Positions 31,421 through 40,596 of a stretch of DNA of 64,000 nt are shown one piece after another. Under the pieces are notes generated by a model, which saw only the letters and a program-made list of their open reading frames with translations, was not told the DNA's origin and did not search any database. How positions within the stretch are numbered: position 1 is the stretch's first letter; every line of letters starts with the position of its first letter. Position numbers and translations under genes: made by a program. Source of the stretch: Enterobacteriaceae bacterium 4M9 (lineage in GTDB: Bacteria; Pseudomonadota; Gammaproteobacteria; Enterobacterales; Enterobacteriaceae); the NCBI GenBank assembly GCA_010092695.1, contig JAADJJ010000001.1, forward strand, positions 4,030,001 through 4,094,000. The letters run 5' to 3'.

Positions 31421-33298
31421 TTACATCACCAGACGGCGGATATCTGACAACATGTTGTTGATGATGGTGATAAAGCGAGCACCATCAGCACCGTCGATAA
31501 CGCGGTGGTCGAAGGACAGCGAAATCGGCATCATCAGGCGCGGCATAAACTCTTTACCGTTCCACACCGGCTCCATCGCCGATTTGGACACACCCAGGAT
31601 AGCCACTTCCGGCGCGTTCACAATCGGAGCGAAGTGGGTCGTGCCCAGGCCACCGATGCTGGAGATGGTGAAGCAACCGCCCTGCATTTCACCTGCAGTC
31701 AGCTTACCGTCACGCGCTTTTTTGGAGATAACGGTCAGTTCGCGAGAAAGCTCGGTGATGCTCTTCTTGTTCACGTCTTTGAATACCGGAACCACCAGGC
31801 CATTCGGGGTATCTACCGCCACACCGATGTTGATGTATTTTTTCAACGTCAGCTTCTGACCGTCTTCAGACAGGGAGCTGTTAAAGCGCGGCATCTGCTC
31901 AAGGGCCGCAGCCACGGCTTTCATGATGAAGACCACTGGCGTGAATTTCACATCCAGTTTGCGCTTCTCAGCTTCGGCATTCTGCTGCTTACGGAACGCT
32001 TCCAGGTCGGTGATATCGGTTTTATCAAAGTGGGTAACGTGCGGGATCATCACCCAGTTACGGCTGAGGTTAGCACCAGAGATTTTCTGGATGCGGCCCA
32101 GTTCCACTTCTTCGATTTCACCAAACTTGCTGAAATCAACCTTCGGCCACGGCAACATACCCGGCAGACCACCGCCGGTGGCAGCCGGTGCCGCTTCAGC
32201 GCGTTTCACCGCGTCTTTCACGTAAGCCTGAACGTCTTCGCGCAGGATGCGGCCTTTACGACCAGAGCCTTTCACTTTCGCGAGGTTGACACAGAACTCA
32301 CGCGCCAGGCGACGAATCACCGGCGTTGCGTGAACGTAAGCGTCGTTCTCAGCAAACTCAGATTTGCCTTCGGCTTTAGCAGCAGGTGCGGCCGGTTTTT
32401 CAGCCTTCGCGGCTGGAGCGGCTTCCTGCTTAGCGGCAGGTGCCGCAGCCGGTGCGGCGCCTTCCACTTCGAAGACCATAATCAGCGAGCCGGTAGACAC
32501 TTTGTCGCCGGTGCTGATTTTGATTTCTTTCACGGTGCCTGCGAACGGCGCCGGCACTTCCATAGAAGCCTTGTCGCCTTCAACGGTAATCAGTGACTGT
32601 TCGGCGGCAACTTTGTCGCCCACTTTCACCATCACTTCGGTGACTTCAACTTCATCACCGCCGATGTCCGGCACGTTAACGTCTTTCGCGCCAGAGGCTG
32701 CCGGTGCAGCCGCCGCAGGGGCTTCTGCTTTAGCAGGAGCCGCAGCTGACGCCGCGCCCGCCACTTCAAAGACCATGATCAGAGAGCCGGTAGACACTTT
32801 GTCGCCGGTACTGATTTTGATTTCTTTCACGGTGCCCGCGAACGGCGCCGGCACTTCCATAGAGGCTTTGTCGCCTTCTACAGTAATGAGTGACTGTTCG
32901 GCTTCAACCTTGTCGCCCACTTTGACCATGATTTCGGTAACTTCGACTTCATCGCCGCCGATGTCCGGCACGTTGACGTCTTTCGCCGCCGCAGCCGCAG
33001 GTGCTGCTGCCGGGGCCGCGTCTTTCTTCTCTTCTGCCTTAGCAGGTGCAGCATCTGCTGCACCGTCGGCGGAATCGAAAATCATAATCAGTTTGCCGGT
33101 CTCGGTTTTGTCACCGACAGAGACTTTAATCTCTTTGACCACGCCCGCCTGCGGAGACGGGACTTCCATAGAGGCTTTGTCGCCTTCTACGGTGATAAGC
33201 GACTGTTCAGCTTCAACCTTGTCGCCTACTTTGACCAGGATCTCGGTGATTTCAACTTCATCAGCCCCGATGTCCGGTACGTTGATTTCGATAGCCAT
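31421..33298 (-). CDS. aceF: Pyruvate dehydrogenase E2, three lipoyl domains
   Basis: AceF is the acetyltransferase core of the pyruvate dehydrogenase complex. The 625-residue protein has three tandem lipoyl domains with lipoylated lysines at Lys41, Lys144 and Lys243 (each in EGDKASMEV), joined by Ala/Pro-rich flexible linkers. A peripheral subunit-binding domain follows (AYVHATPVIRRLAREF, about residue 325), then the catalytic domain with His598 in SFDHRVIDG. Domains two and three are almost identical. It follows aceE by 14 bases. Confidence 0.98.
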   Translation of the reverse strand: MAIEINVPDIGADEVEITEILVKVGDKVEAEQSLITVEGDKASMEVPSPQAGVVKEIKVSVGDKTETGKLIMIFDSADGAADAAPAKAEEKKDAAPAAAPAAAAAKDVNVPDIGGDEVEVTEIMVKVGDKVEAEQSLITVEGDKASMEVPAPFAGTVKEIKISTGDKVSTGSLIMVFEVAGAASAAAPAKAEAPAAAAPAASGAKDVNVPDIGGDEVEVTEVMVKVGDKVAAEQSLITVEGDKASMEVPAPFAGTVKEIKISTGDKVSTGSLIMVFEVEGAAPAAAPAAKQEAAPAAKAEKPAAPAAKAEGKSEFAENDAYVHATPVIRRLAREFCVNLAKVKGSGRKGRILREDVQAYVKDAVKRAEAAPAATGGGLPGMLPWPKVDFSKFGEIEEVELGRIQKISGANLSRNWVMIPHVTHFDKTDITDLEAFRKQQNAEAEKRKLDVKFTPVVFIMKAVAAALEQMPRFNSSLSEDGQKLTLKKYINIGVAVDTPNGLVVPVFKDVNKKSITELSRELTVISKKARDGKLTAGEMQGGCFTISSIGGLGTTHFAPIVNAPEVAILGVSKSAMEPVWNGKEFMPRLMMPISLSFDHRVIDGADGARFITIINNMLSDIRRLVM

Positions 33299-33312
33299 TG
33301 TTTCTTTACCTC

Positions 33313-35976
33313 TTACGCCAGACGCGGGTTAACTTTTTCTGCATCGATATTGAATTTGGTGATAGCGTCTGCCACCACTTTCTTATCGATTTCGCCACGT
33401 TTAGCCAGTTCGCCCAGCGCTGCAACGACCACATAGGAAGCGTCAACTTCGAAGTGGTGACGCAGGTTTTCGCGGCTGTCAGAGCGGCCAAAGCCGTCAG
33501 TACCCAGTACGCGGTAATCATCAGCCGGTACGTAAGTACGAACCTGCTCGGCGAACAGTTTCATATAGTCAGTGGATGCCACTGCTGGTGCGTCGTTCAT
33601 CACCTGAGCGATGTACGGCACGCGCGGAGTTTCCAGCGGGTGCAGCATGTTCCAGCGCTCGCAGTCCTGACCGTCACGGGCAAGCTCGGTGAAGGAGGTC
33701 ACGCTGTACACGTCAGAGCCCACGCCGTAGTCGTTAGCCAGAATCTGTGCGGCTTCACGCACGTGACGCAGGATGGAGCCAGAGCCCAGCAGCTGCACTT
33801 TACCTTTCTGACCGGCAACGGTTTCGAGTTTGTAGATACCTTTACGGATACCTTCCTCAGCACCTTCCGGCATGGCCGGCATGTGGTAGTTTTCGTTCAG
33901 AGTCGTGATGTAGTAATACACGTTCTCCTGCTTCTCACCGTACATGCGCTCTAGACCGTCATGCATGATGACCGCCACTTCGTACGCGTAAGACGGATCG
34001 TAAGAGATGCAGTTCGGGATGGTCAGCGACTGAATGTGGCTGTGACCGTCTTCGTGCTGCAGACCTTCGCCGTTGAGCGTGGTACGACCAGAGGTGCCGC
34101 CTACCAGGAAGCCGCGCGCCTGCTGGTCGCCCGCCTGCCAGCACAGGTCACCGATACGCTGGAACCCGAACATGGAGTAGTAGATGTAGAACGGGATCAT
34201 CGGCAGATCGTTAGTGCTGTAGGAAGTCGCAGCCGCAAGCCAGGATGCGCCAGCACCCAGCTCGTTGATGCCTTCCTGCAGAATCTGGCCTTTCTCGTCT
34301 TCTTTGTAGTACGCCACCTGCTCACGGTCCTGCGGGGTGTACTGCTGGCCGTTCGGGCTGTAGATACCAATCTGGCGGAACAGACCTTCCATACCGAAAG
34401 TACGCGCTTCGTCAGCGATAATCGGCACCAGACGGTCCTTGATGGACGGGTTTTTCAGCATCACGTTCAGGGCACGCACAAACGCAATGGTGGTGGAGAT
34501 TTCTTTGTTCTGCTCTTCGAGCAGCTGGCTGAAGTCAGACAGCGCAGGCAGTTCCAGCTTCTCACTGAAGTTCGGCTGGCGAGACGGCAGGTAGCCTTTG
34601 AGCGCCTGGCGGCGTTCGTGCAGGTATTTGTGCTCGTCAGAGCCTTCCGGGAAGGTCAGGTAAGACAGGTTTTCTACCTGCTCATCGGTCACCGGCACAT
34701 TGAAACGGTCGCGGATATAACGCACGCCGTCCATGTTCATTTTCTTCACCTGGTGAGCGATGTTCTTGCCTTCGGCCGTGTCGCCCATGCCATAACCTTT
34801 GATGGTATGCGCAAGGATAACGGTCGCTTTGCCTTTGGTGTCCTGCGCTTTTTTCAGTGCAGCGTAGACTTTCTTCGGATCGTGACCACCGCGGTTCAAA
34901 GACCAGATCTTCTCATCAGTCCAGTCAGCAACCAGGGCTGCGGTTTCCGGGTATTTGCCAAAGAAGTGCTCACGCACGTAAGCGCCGTCTTTGGATTTGA
35001 AGGTCTGGTAGTCGCCGTCAACGGTTTCGTTCATCAGCTGAATCAGCTTGCCGCTGGTGTCTTTACGCAGCAGCTCATCCCAACGACCGCCCCACATCAC
35101 TTTAATCACGTTCCAGCCAGCACCGCTAAAGATGCCTTCCAGTTCGTTGATGATCTTGCCGTTACCGGTGACCGGACCGTCAAGACGCTGCAGGTTACAG
35201 TTGATGATGAAGCACAGGTTGTCGAGCTTCTCACGGGTAGCGATGGTGATAGCGCCTTTGGATTCTGGCTCGTCCATTTCGCCGTCGCCGAGGAAGGCGT
35301 AAACGGTCTGCTCAGAGGTGTCTTTCAGGCCACGGTGTTCCAGGTATTTCAGGAACTTCGCCTGATAGATAGCGCCAATCGGGCCAAGGCCCATGGACAC
35401 GGTCGGGAACTGCCAGAATTCCGGCATCAGTTTCGGGTGCGGGTAAGAAGACAGACCTTTTCCGTGCACTTCCTGACGGAAGTTGTTCATCTGCTCTTCG
35501 GTCAGGCGGCCTTCCAGGAACGCACGGGCGTAAATGCCTGGGGAGATATGGCCCTGGAAATACACCAGGTCGCCGCCGTCTTTGTCGTTGCGCGCGCGAA
35601 AGAAGTGGTTAAAGCACACTTCATAAACCGTGGCGGAAGACTGGAAAGACGCCATGTGGCCGCCCAGTTCCAGATCTTTTTTAGACGCACGCAGCACGGT
35701 CATGATGGCGTTCCAGCGGATAGCTGAACGAATACGGCGTTCCAGATCCAGGTTGCCCGGATACTCCGGCTCATCTTCAACGGCAATAGTGTTCACGTAG
35801 TTGCTCGCGCCCGCACCGGCAGCCACTTTAACGCCGCCTTTGCGCGCTTCGCTCAGTACCTGGTCAATCAGGTACTGTGCACGCTCAACACCTTCTTCAC
35901 GGATGACCGATTCGATCGCCTGTAGCCAGTCGCGAGTTTCAATCGGATCCACGTCATTCTGGAAACGTTCTGACAT
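33313..35976 (-). CDS. aceE: Pyruvate dehydrogenase E1
   Basis: AceE decarboxylates pyruvate with thiamine diphosphate and acetylates the lipoyl domains of AceF. The 887-residue length equals the E. coli homodimeric E1. The cofactor motif runs from FLGDGEMDEPES to FIINCN, and conserved blocks DPIETRDWLQAIESVIREEG and SYDPSYAYEVAVIMHDG are visible. It sits between pdhR (227 bases upstream) and aceF, in the classical operon. Confidence 0.98.
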   Translation of the reverse strand: MSERFQNDVDPIETRDWLQAIESVIREEGVERAQYLIDQVLSEARKGGVKVAAGAGASNYVNTIAVEDEPEYPGNLDLERRIRSAIRWNAIMTVLRASKKDLELGGHMASFQSSATVYEVCFNHFFRARNDKDGGDLVYFQGHISPGIYARAFLEGRLTEEQMNNFRQEVHGKGLSSYPHPKLMPEFWQFPTVSMGLGPIGAIYQAKFLKYLEHRGLKDTSEQTVYAFLGDGEMDEPESKGAITIATREKLDNLCFIINCNLQRLDGPVTGNGKIINELEGIFSGAGWNVIKVMWGGRWDELLRKDTSGKLIQLMNETVDGDYQTFKSKDGAYVREHFFGKYPETAALVADWTDEKIWSLNRGGHDPKKVYAALKKAQDTKGKATVILAHTIKGYGMGDTAEGKNIAHQVKKMNMDGVRYIRDRFNVPVTDEQVENLSYLTFPEGSDEHKYLHERRQALKGYLPSRQPNFSEKLELPALSDFSQLLEEQNKEISTTIAFVRALNVMLKNPSIKDRLVPIIADEARTFGMEGLFRQIGIYSPNGQQYTPQDREQVAYYKEDEKGQILQEGINELGAGASWLAAATSYSTNDLPMIPFYIYYSMFGFQRIGDLCWQAGDQQARGFLVGGTSGRTTLNGEGLQHEDGHSHIQSLTIPNCISYDPSYAYEVAVIMHDGLERMYGEKQENVYYYITTLNENYHMPAMPEGAEEGIRKGIYKLETVAGQKGKVQLLGSGSILRHVREAAQILANDYGVGSDVYSVTSFTELARDGQDCERWNMLHPLETPRVPYIAQVMNDAPAVASTDYMKLFAEQVRTYVPADDYRVLGTDGFGRSDSRENLRHHFEVDASYVVVAALGELAKRGEIDKKVVADAITKFNIDAEKVNPRLA

Positions 35977-36202
35977 GGGGGTATTCCTTATCTATCTAAT
36001 ACGTTGATGTAGTCTGGAACCTGTCCCATTGCACTCTTAGCGCTTCACACCGGAGGCCCCATCGTGCGCTGCTTACAGCCTGGCGCGCGATGTCTCCTGC
36101 ATTATTCATGCACTCAAAGCGCAATAAGACAGGTTCTACGTTAGTTGCCGCGCTCTAAAAAAGGCGCTTTTGAGGCTCAGTACCGGCAACGCCGGAAAAA
36201 GC

Positions 36203-36967
36203 CTAATCCTTGCGTTGCTGGAGGCGGCGCAGTGAACGTTCGCGGCGCGACTGCTCACGGCTCCTGTCCAGCAGTATTTCTTCAATAAATGCCAGGTGAC
36301 GATGCGAGGCTTCACGCGCCTGCTCCGGCTCCCTGGCCACAATCGCCTCGAAAATTCGGGCGCGGTGACCGCTCACGAGAGGCAGCATTTCGCGCCTCGC
36401 GTACAGCAATTCGAAATTCTGACGAACATTCTGTGCCAGCATGGGCTCCATGCAGCGTAGCAGATGCAGTAGCACCACGTTGTGGGCGGCTTCTGTTACG
36501 GCAATCTGGTATTTCAGTACCGCTTCGGACTCTGCATCCAGGTCACCCGCCTGCTGTGCCTGTTCAATATCGCGGTGATAATCGCGAAGGCGCACCATGT
36601 CCTCATCGGTCCCGCGCAGGGCGGCGTAATAGGCCGCAACCCCTTCCAGCGCATGGCGGGTTTCCAGCAGGTCAAATTGGGACTCGGGATGATCGCTTAA
36701 CAACTCCACCAGCGGATCGCTAAAGCTTTTCCACAGGCTATTTTGCACAAACGTGCCACCGCCCTGGCGGCGAAGCAGCAGGCCTTTGGCCTCAAGTCGC
36801 TGGATGGCCTCGCGAAGCGAAGGACGGGAAACGTCGAACTGTTTTGCCAGCTCGCGCTCAGGTGGAAGTTTTTCGCCGGGACGCAGCGTCCCTTCTAGAA
36901 TCAGGAACTCCAGCTGCTGCTCTATCACGTCGGACAGTTTAGGTTGGCGGATTTTGCTGTAGGTCAT
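36203..36967 (-). CDS. pdhR: Pyruvate-responsive repressor PdhR (GntR/FadR family)
   Basis: PdhR represses its own operon and other pyruvate-linked genes until pyruvate releases it. The 254-residue protein has an N-terminal GntR winged helix (KLSDVIEQQLEFLILEGTL, then DVSRPSLREAIQRLEAKGLL) and a C-terminal all-helical ligand domain (ETRHALEGVAAYYAA, EAAHNVVLLHL, SGHRARIFEAI). Length equals E. coli PdhR. A PdhR box lies 34 bases upstream of the start. Confidence 0.97.
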   Translation of the reverse strand: MTYSKIRQPKLSDVIEQQLEFLILEGTLRPGEKLPPERELAKQFDVSRPSLREAIQRLEAKGLLLRRQGGGTFVQNSLWKSFSDPLVELLSDHPESQFDLLETRHALEGVAAYYAALRGTDEDMVRLRDYHRDIEQAQQAGDLDAESEAVLKYQIAVTEAAHNVVLLHLLRCMEPMLAQNVRQNFELLYARREMLPLVSGHRARIFEAIVAREPEQAREASHRHLAFIEEILLDRSREQSRRERSLRRLQQRKD

Positions 36968-37000
36968 GGTTCCCTGTCTTCTGCCATTAGCGCGGAGTCA

Positions 37001-37015
37001 AATGGTATGACCAAT
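37001..37015. promoter_or_regulatory. PdhR operator
   Basis: AATGGTATGACCAAT matches the palindromic PdhR consensus ATTGGT-N3-ACCAAT with one mismatch and corresponds to the known pdhR site in E. coli. Its place upstream of pdhR implies autoregulation of the whole operon. Confidence 0.8.
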
Positions 37016-37494
37016 TTCATGTTCGTGACGGTAAAGTAACAAAGTATTCACCTGCTGTCTATCGTGGTTTGATTCAAATCATGAAACCCGGCATTTTTTA
37101 ACAACATCAGGGAATGTAGGTATCAATTCCTTAACGATATGGGCGCGCAATTTGTAGACAAAGATGTTAACAAAAGAGCTGGGATTTACCGTAAAAAGCG
37201 CTACTGAAGCGCTTCAACGCCAAAATTTGAAAATAAATGTCCCGCTTTGTGCAGCCGCTTACGCTACTTTTATTTCAACTTCAGACACGCTGAATGTTCT
37301 CTTTTTAACCAACCAACTCCGTCATTACAGAAAGCAGGTGCATTCGGTTGCGCTTATCACTATTCTTTGCCTGGTGGTAGTAAGCACCACAAAATAACGC
37401 CTCCGGCTCCGTAAATAAAACAATACAGATTACGGCATAACAAACTGACACTTGCGCCCACTCAGGGGCATTTACCACATAACGAGGTTTTAAA
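37016..37494. other. Divergent pdhR/aroP interval
   Basis: About 480 bases, A+T-rich, holding the pdhR and aroP promoters. A weak TyrR-like box (CGTAAATAAAACAATACA, 37410-37427, against TGTAAA-N6-TTTACA) lies 68 bases before aroP, which is TyrR-regulated in E. coli. A 77-codon frame at 37164-37397 has no ribosome site and no recognisable family, so I do not call it. Confidence 0.4.
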
Positions 37495-38868
37495 ATGGAA
37501 GGTCAAGAGCACGGCGATTCGCTAAAGCGCGGCCTGAAGAACCGCCACATACAGCTCATTGCGCTGGGCGGGGCAATTGGCACCGGGCTGTTTCTGGGCA
37601 TCGCCGACACCATCAAAATGGCCGGTCCGTCCGTTATTCTGGGATACGGGATTGGCGGCTTTATTGCCTTTCTTATCATGCGCCAGCTGGGTGAAATGGT
37701 AGTTGAAGAGCCGGTTGCCGGTTCGTTCAGCCACTTTGCCTATAAGTACTGGGGTAATTTTGCCGGTTTTGCCTCCGGCTGGAACTACTGGGTGCTGTAT
37801 GTGCTTGTTGCCATGGCTGAGTTGACCGCCGTTGGCAAATACATCCAGTACTGGTGGCCGGATATCCCAACCTGGGCCACGGCACTGAGCTTCTTTTTGC
37901 TCATCAACATCATTAACCTCTCCACCGTCAAAATCTACGGCGAGATGGAGTTCTGGTTCTCTATTATTAAAGTGGTCGCGATTATCGGCATGATTCTGGT
38001 CGGCGGCTATTTGCTGTTTAGCGGTAAAGGCGGCCCGGAAGCGTCAGTGACTAACCTGTGGGATGAAGGAGGGTTCTTCCCCTTCGGCATATCAGGACTG
38101 GTGATGGCCATGGCGGTGATTATGTTCTCGTTTGGCGGCCTTGAGCTGGTCGGCATTACGGCGGCAGAAGCCGATAACCCGCAAAAGACCATTCCTCAGG
38201 CCACCAACCAGGTTATCTGGCGCGTGCTGATTTTCTATATCGGCTCGCTGACCGTACTGCTGTCGCTCTATCCGTGGGGCAAAGTGGTCGAAGGTGCCAG
38301 CCCGTTTGTGATGATTTTCCACGATCTGCACAGCGACTTCCTCGATACCAATATGATTGCTAACGTGCTGAACATGGTCATTCTGACCGCTGCACTGTCG
38401 GTGTATAACAGCTGCGTGTACTGCAACAGCCGTATGCTGTTTGGCCTTGCTAAACAAGGCAACGGCCCGAAAGCACTGTTGAAAGTGGACCGTCGCGGCG
38501 TACCTTACGTAGCGCTGGGCGTTTCTGCCGCCGCCACCGCGCTGTGTGTGCTCATCAACTACCTGATGCCAGGCAAAGCCTTTGGCTTTTTGATGACGCT
38601 GGTGGTTGCCGCCCTGGTGATTAACTGGGCGATGATCAGCTACTCACACCTGAAGTTTCGCCGTGCGAAGGCGCAACAGGGTGTGGAAACCCGCTTCAAG
38701 GCGCTGTGGTATCCGTTTGGCAACTGGCTGTGCCTGGCCTTCCTGGCCGGTATTCTGGTTATCATGAGCATCCACCCGGGCATGCGTGAGTCAGTGATTA
38801 TGATTCCGTTCTGGCTGGTTGTGCTCGGCATCGGTTACTTCATCAAGCAACGCTCACAGAAATCCTGA
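37495..38868 (+). CDS. aroP: Aromatic amino acid permease AroP
   Basis: AroP imports phenylalanine, tyrosine and tryptophan by proton symport. The 457-residue APC-family protein has twelve hydrophobic helices and the family opening RHIQLIALGGAIGTGLFLG (residues about 16-34), with FSFGGLELVGITAAEADNP in the sixth-helix region. AACGAGG sits upstream of the ATG. Order pdhR-aroP is as in E. coli. Confidence 0.95.
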   Translation: MEGQEHGDSLKRGLKNRHIQLIALGGAIGTGLFLGIADTIKMAGPSVILGYGIGGFIAFLIMRQLGEMVVEEPVAGSFSHFAYKYWGNFAGFASGWNYWVLYVLVAMAELTAVGKYIQYWWPDIPTWATALSFFLLINIINLSTVKIYGEMEFWFSIIKVVAIIGMILVGGYLLFSGKGGPEASVTNLWDEGGFFPFGISGLVMAMAVIMFSFGGLELVGITAAEADNPQKTIPQATNQVIWRVLIFYIGSLTVLLSLYPWGKVVEGASPFVMIFHDLHSDFLDTNMIANVLNMVILTAALSVYNSCVYCNSRMLFGLAKQGNGPKALLKVDRRGVPYVALGVSAAATALCVLINYLMPGKAFGFLMTLVVAALVINWAMISYSHLKFRRAKAQQGVETRFKALWYPFGNWLCLAFLAGILVIMSIHPGMRESVIMIPFWLVVLGIGYFIKQRSQKS

Positions 38869-38880
38869 GCCTGCTTTTAG

Positions 38881-38945
38881 AGCGCCCATTACCGGGCGCT
38901 CAGATTGCTGACAAAGAAGGCAAAACGGGGTTTTGCCTTCTTTGT
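38881..38945 (+). terminator. Two stacked hairpins after aroP
   Basis: The first stem AGCGCCC/GGGCGCT (38881-38900) lies 12 bases after the aroP stop. The second is a 16-bp perfect stem ACAAAGAAGGCAAAAC/GTTTTGCCTTCTTTGT with loop GGG (38911-38945). Neither has a classical T-run, yet together they form a strong barrier or transcript-end structure. Confidence 0.6.
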
Positions 38946-39183
38946 AGTGAGCAGGCGAAATCAATAAATTGATTTTCCTTATTTTTTACTGGGTAGACTC
39001 CATCCTGTCTGTAACCGGTTGAGGTTTATCATCAGTCTCAGCCCCCGACCACGGGCGCGGTGTTATTTCCCTCACACATTCCTTCCTTCGACACAATCGT
39101 CCATCTTCATGGCGCTATCCTGCTGCATATTCCAGGAATGTTCGGACAATAATTCCGTCCATACCTCGTCAGGAGAGATATCG
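38946..39183. other. Promoter region of the GPH-GH43 operon
   Basis: No gene is credible here; an in-frame extension of the transporter back to 39019 has no family similarity. Alternating pentamers ATTCC/GGAAT/ATTCC at 39129-39156 make two overlapping palindromes and could be an operator. No local regulator gene is present to match it. Confidence 0.4.
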
Positions 39184-40596
39184 ATGGATAACAGCAAGCT
39201 GTCTGTAAAAGAGAAAATTGGCTATGGGATGGGCGACGCCGGTTGCAATATCATCTTCGGCGCTATCATGCTGTTTGTTAATTATTTTTATACCGATATA
39301 TTTGGCCTGTCACCGGCATTGGTCGGCGTTTTGCTACTTTCTGTGCGCGTGATTGATGCCGTAACTGACCCGATCATGGGCGCACTTGCCGACAGAACCC
39401 GCAGCCGCTGGGGCCGTTTTCGTCCATGGATACTGTGGCTTGCCTTCCCTTTTTCGCTGTTCAGCGTGCTGATGTTTACCACGCCGCAGTGGGACTACAG
39501 CAGCAAGGTTGTCTATGCCTTTGTCACCTATTTCCTGCTGTCGCTGACTTATACCGCTATTAATATTCCCTACTGCTCGCTTGGCAGCGTGATTACACGC
39601 GACCCGGGGGAGCGCGTCGCTTGCCAGTCTTACCGCTTTGTTCTGGTGGGCCTCGCTACCCTGCTGCTCACGCTCTCGCTGTTGCCCATGGTTGAGTGGT
39701 TTGGCGGTGGGGATAAAGCCAAAGGTTACCAGATGGCAATGACGGTACTGGCATTCGCGGGCATGTGTATGTTCCTGTTTTGCTTTGCCACCGTGCGTGA
39801 GCGTGTGCGCCCGGCTGTGCCAAGCCGGGATGCACTGAAAGCGGACCTGCGCGATGTATGGAAAAACGACCAGTGGGTGCGCATTCTCCTGCTGACTTTA
39901 TGTAACGTCTGCCCCGGTTTTATTCGTATGGCCGCCACCATGTATTACGTCACCTGGGTGATGGGCCAGAGCGCGCACTTCGCCACGTTGTTTATCAGCC
40001 TTGGCGTGGTGGGCATGATGATAGGGAGCGCGCTGGCAAAAGTGCTGACCGACCGCTGGTGCAAACTCAAAGTGTTCTTCTGGACCAATATCGCGCTGGC
40101 CCTGTTTTCCTGCGGCTTTTACTTCCTCAACCCCCACGCCACGGCGCTGATTGTGGTGATGTATTTCCTGCTTAATATCCTGCACCAGATCCCCTCACCG
40201 CTGCACTGGTCTCTGATGGCAGACGTGGACGATTACGGCGAGTGGAAAACCGGCAAGCGCATCACTGGCATCAGTTTCTCCGGCAACCTGTTCTTTCTGA
40301 AGGTCGGGCTGGCGGTAGCAGGTGCGATGGTTGGCTTCCTGCTCTCCGGTTATGGCTATGACGCAAGCTTAACGCAGCAAAGCGCGTCGGCCGTCAACGG
40401 CATTGTGATGCTCTTTACCGTTATCCCCGGCATTGGCTATCTCATCACTGCGGGCGTCGTGCGTCTGCTGAAGGTAGATCGCAATCTGATGGTGCAAATC
40501 CAGGCCGATTTAGAAAAACGCCGCAACAGCTATCACGAACTAAATGACTGGCAGGCACAAAAGCCCGCCAGCGAAACCGTAAGGAAAGCGCTATGA
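39184..40596 (+). CDS. GPH-family (MelB-type) glycoside:cation symporter
   Basis: A 470-residue inner-membrane transporter with twelve helices of the glycoside-pentoside-hexuronide family: EKIGYGMGDAGCNIIFG at the N-terminus, DAVTDPIMGALADRTRSRWGRFRPW (helix 2 and loop) and LMADVDDYGEWKTGKRI. The start at 39184 has a CAGGAGAG Shine-Dalgarno and matches the family. The stop overlaps the start of a GH43 gene (ATGA), so it most likely imports the oligosaccharide that enzyme cleaves, probably arabino-oligosaccharide. E. coli has no such pair between aroP and ampE. Confidence 0.88.
   Translation: MDNSKLSVKEKIGYGMGDAGCNIIFGAIMLFVNYFYTDIFGLSPALVGVLLLSVRVIDAVTDPIMGALADRTRSRWGRFRPWILWLAFPFSLFSVLMFTTPQWDYSSKVVYAFVTYFLLSLTYTAINIPYCSLGSVITRDPGERVACQSYRFVLVGLATLLLTLSLLPMVEWFGGGDKAKGYQMAMTVLAFAGMCMFLFCFATVRERVRPAVPSRDALKADLRDVWKNDQWVRILLLTLCNVCPGFIRMAATMYYVTWVMGQSAHFATLFISLGVVGMMIGSALAKVLTDRWCKLKVFFWTNIALALFSCGFYFLNPHATALIVVMYFLLNILHQIPSPLHWSLMADVDDYGEWKTGKRITGISFSGNLFFLKVGLAVAGAMVGFLLSGYGYDASLTQQSASAVNGIVMLFTVIPGIGYLITAGVVRLLKVDRNLMVQIQADLEKRRNSYHELNDWQAQKPASETVRKAL

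Noticed and set aside
31505..32596. Open frame of 363 codons on the plus strand
   Set aside because: Antisense to aceF and shaped by its repetitive lipoyl domains.
33961..35727. Open frame of 588 codons on the plus strand
   Set aside because: Antisense shadow of aceE; no domain is visible and aceE is certain.
37164..37397. 77-codon frame between pdhR and aroP
   Set aside because: No Shine-Dalgarno, no known family, and it lies in a regulatory interval; kept only as a note.
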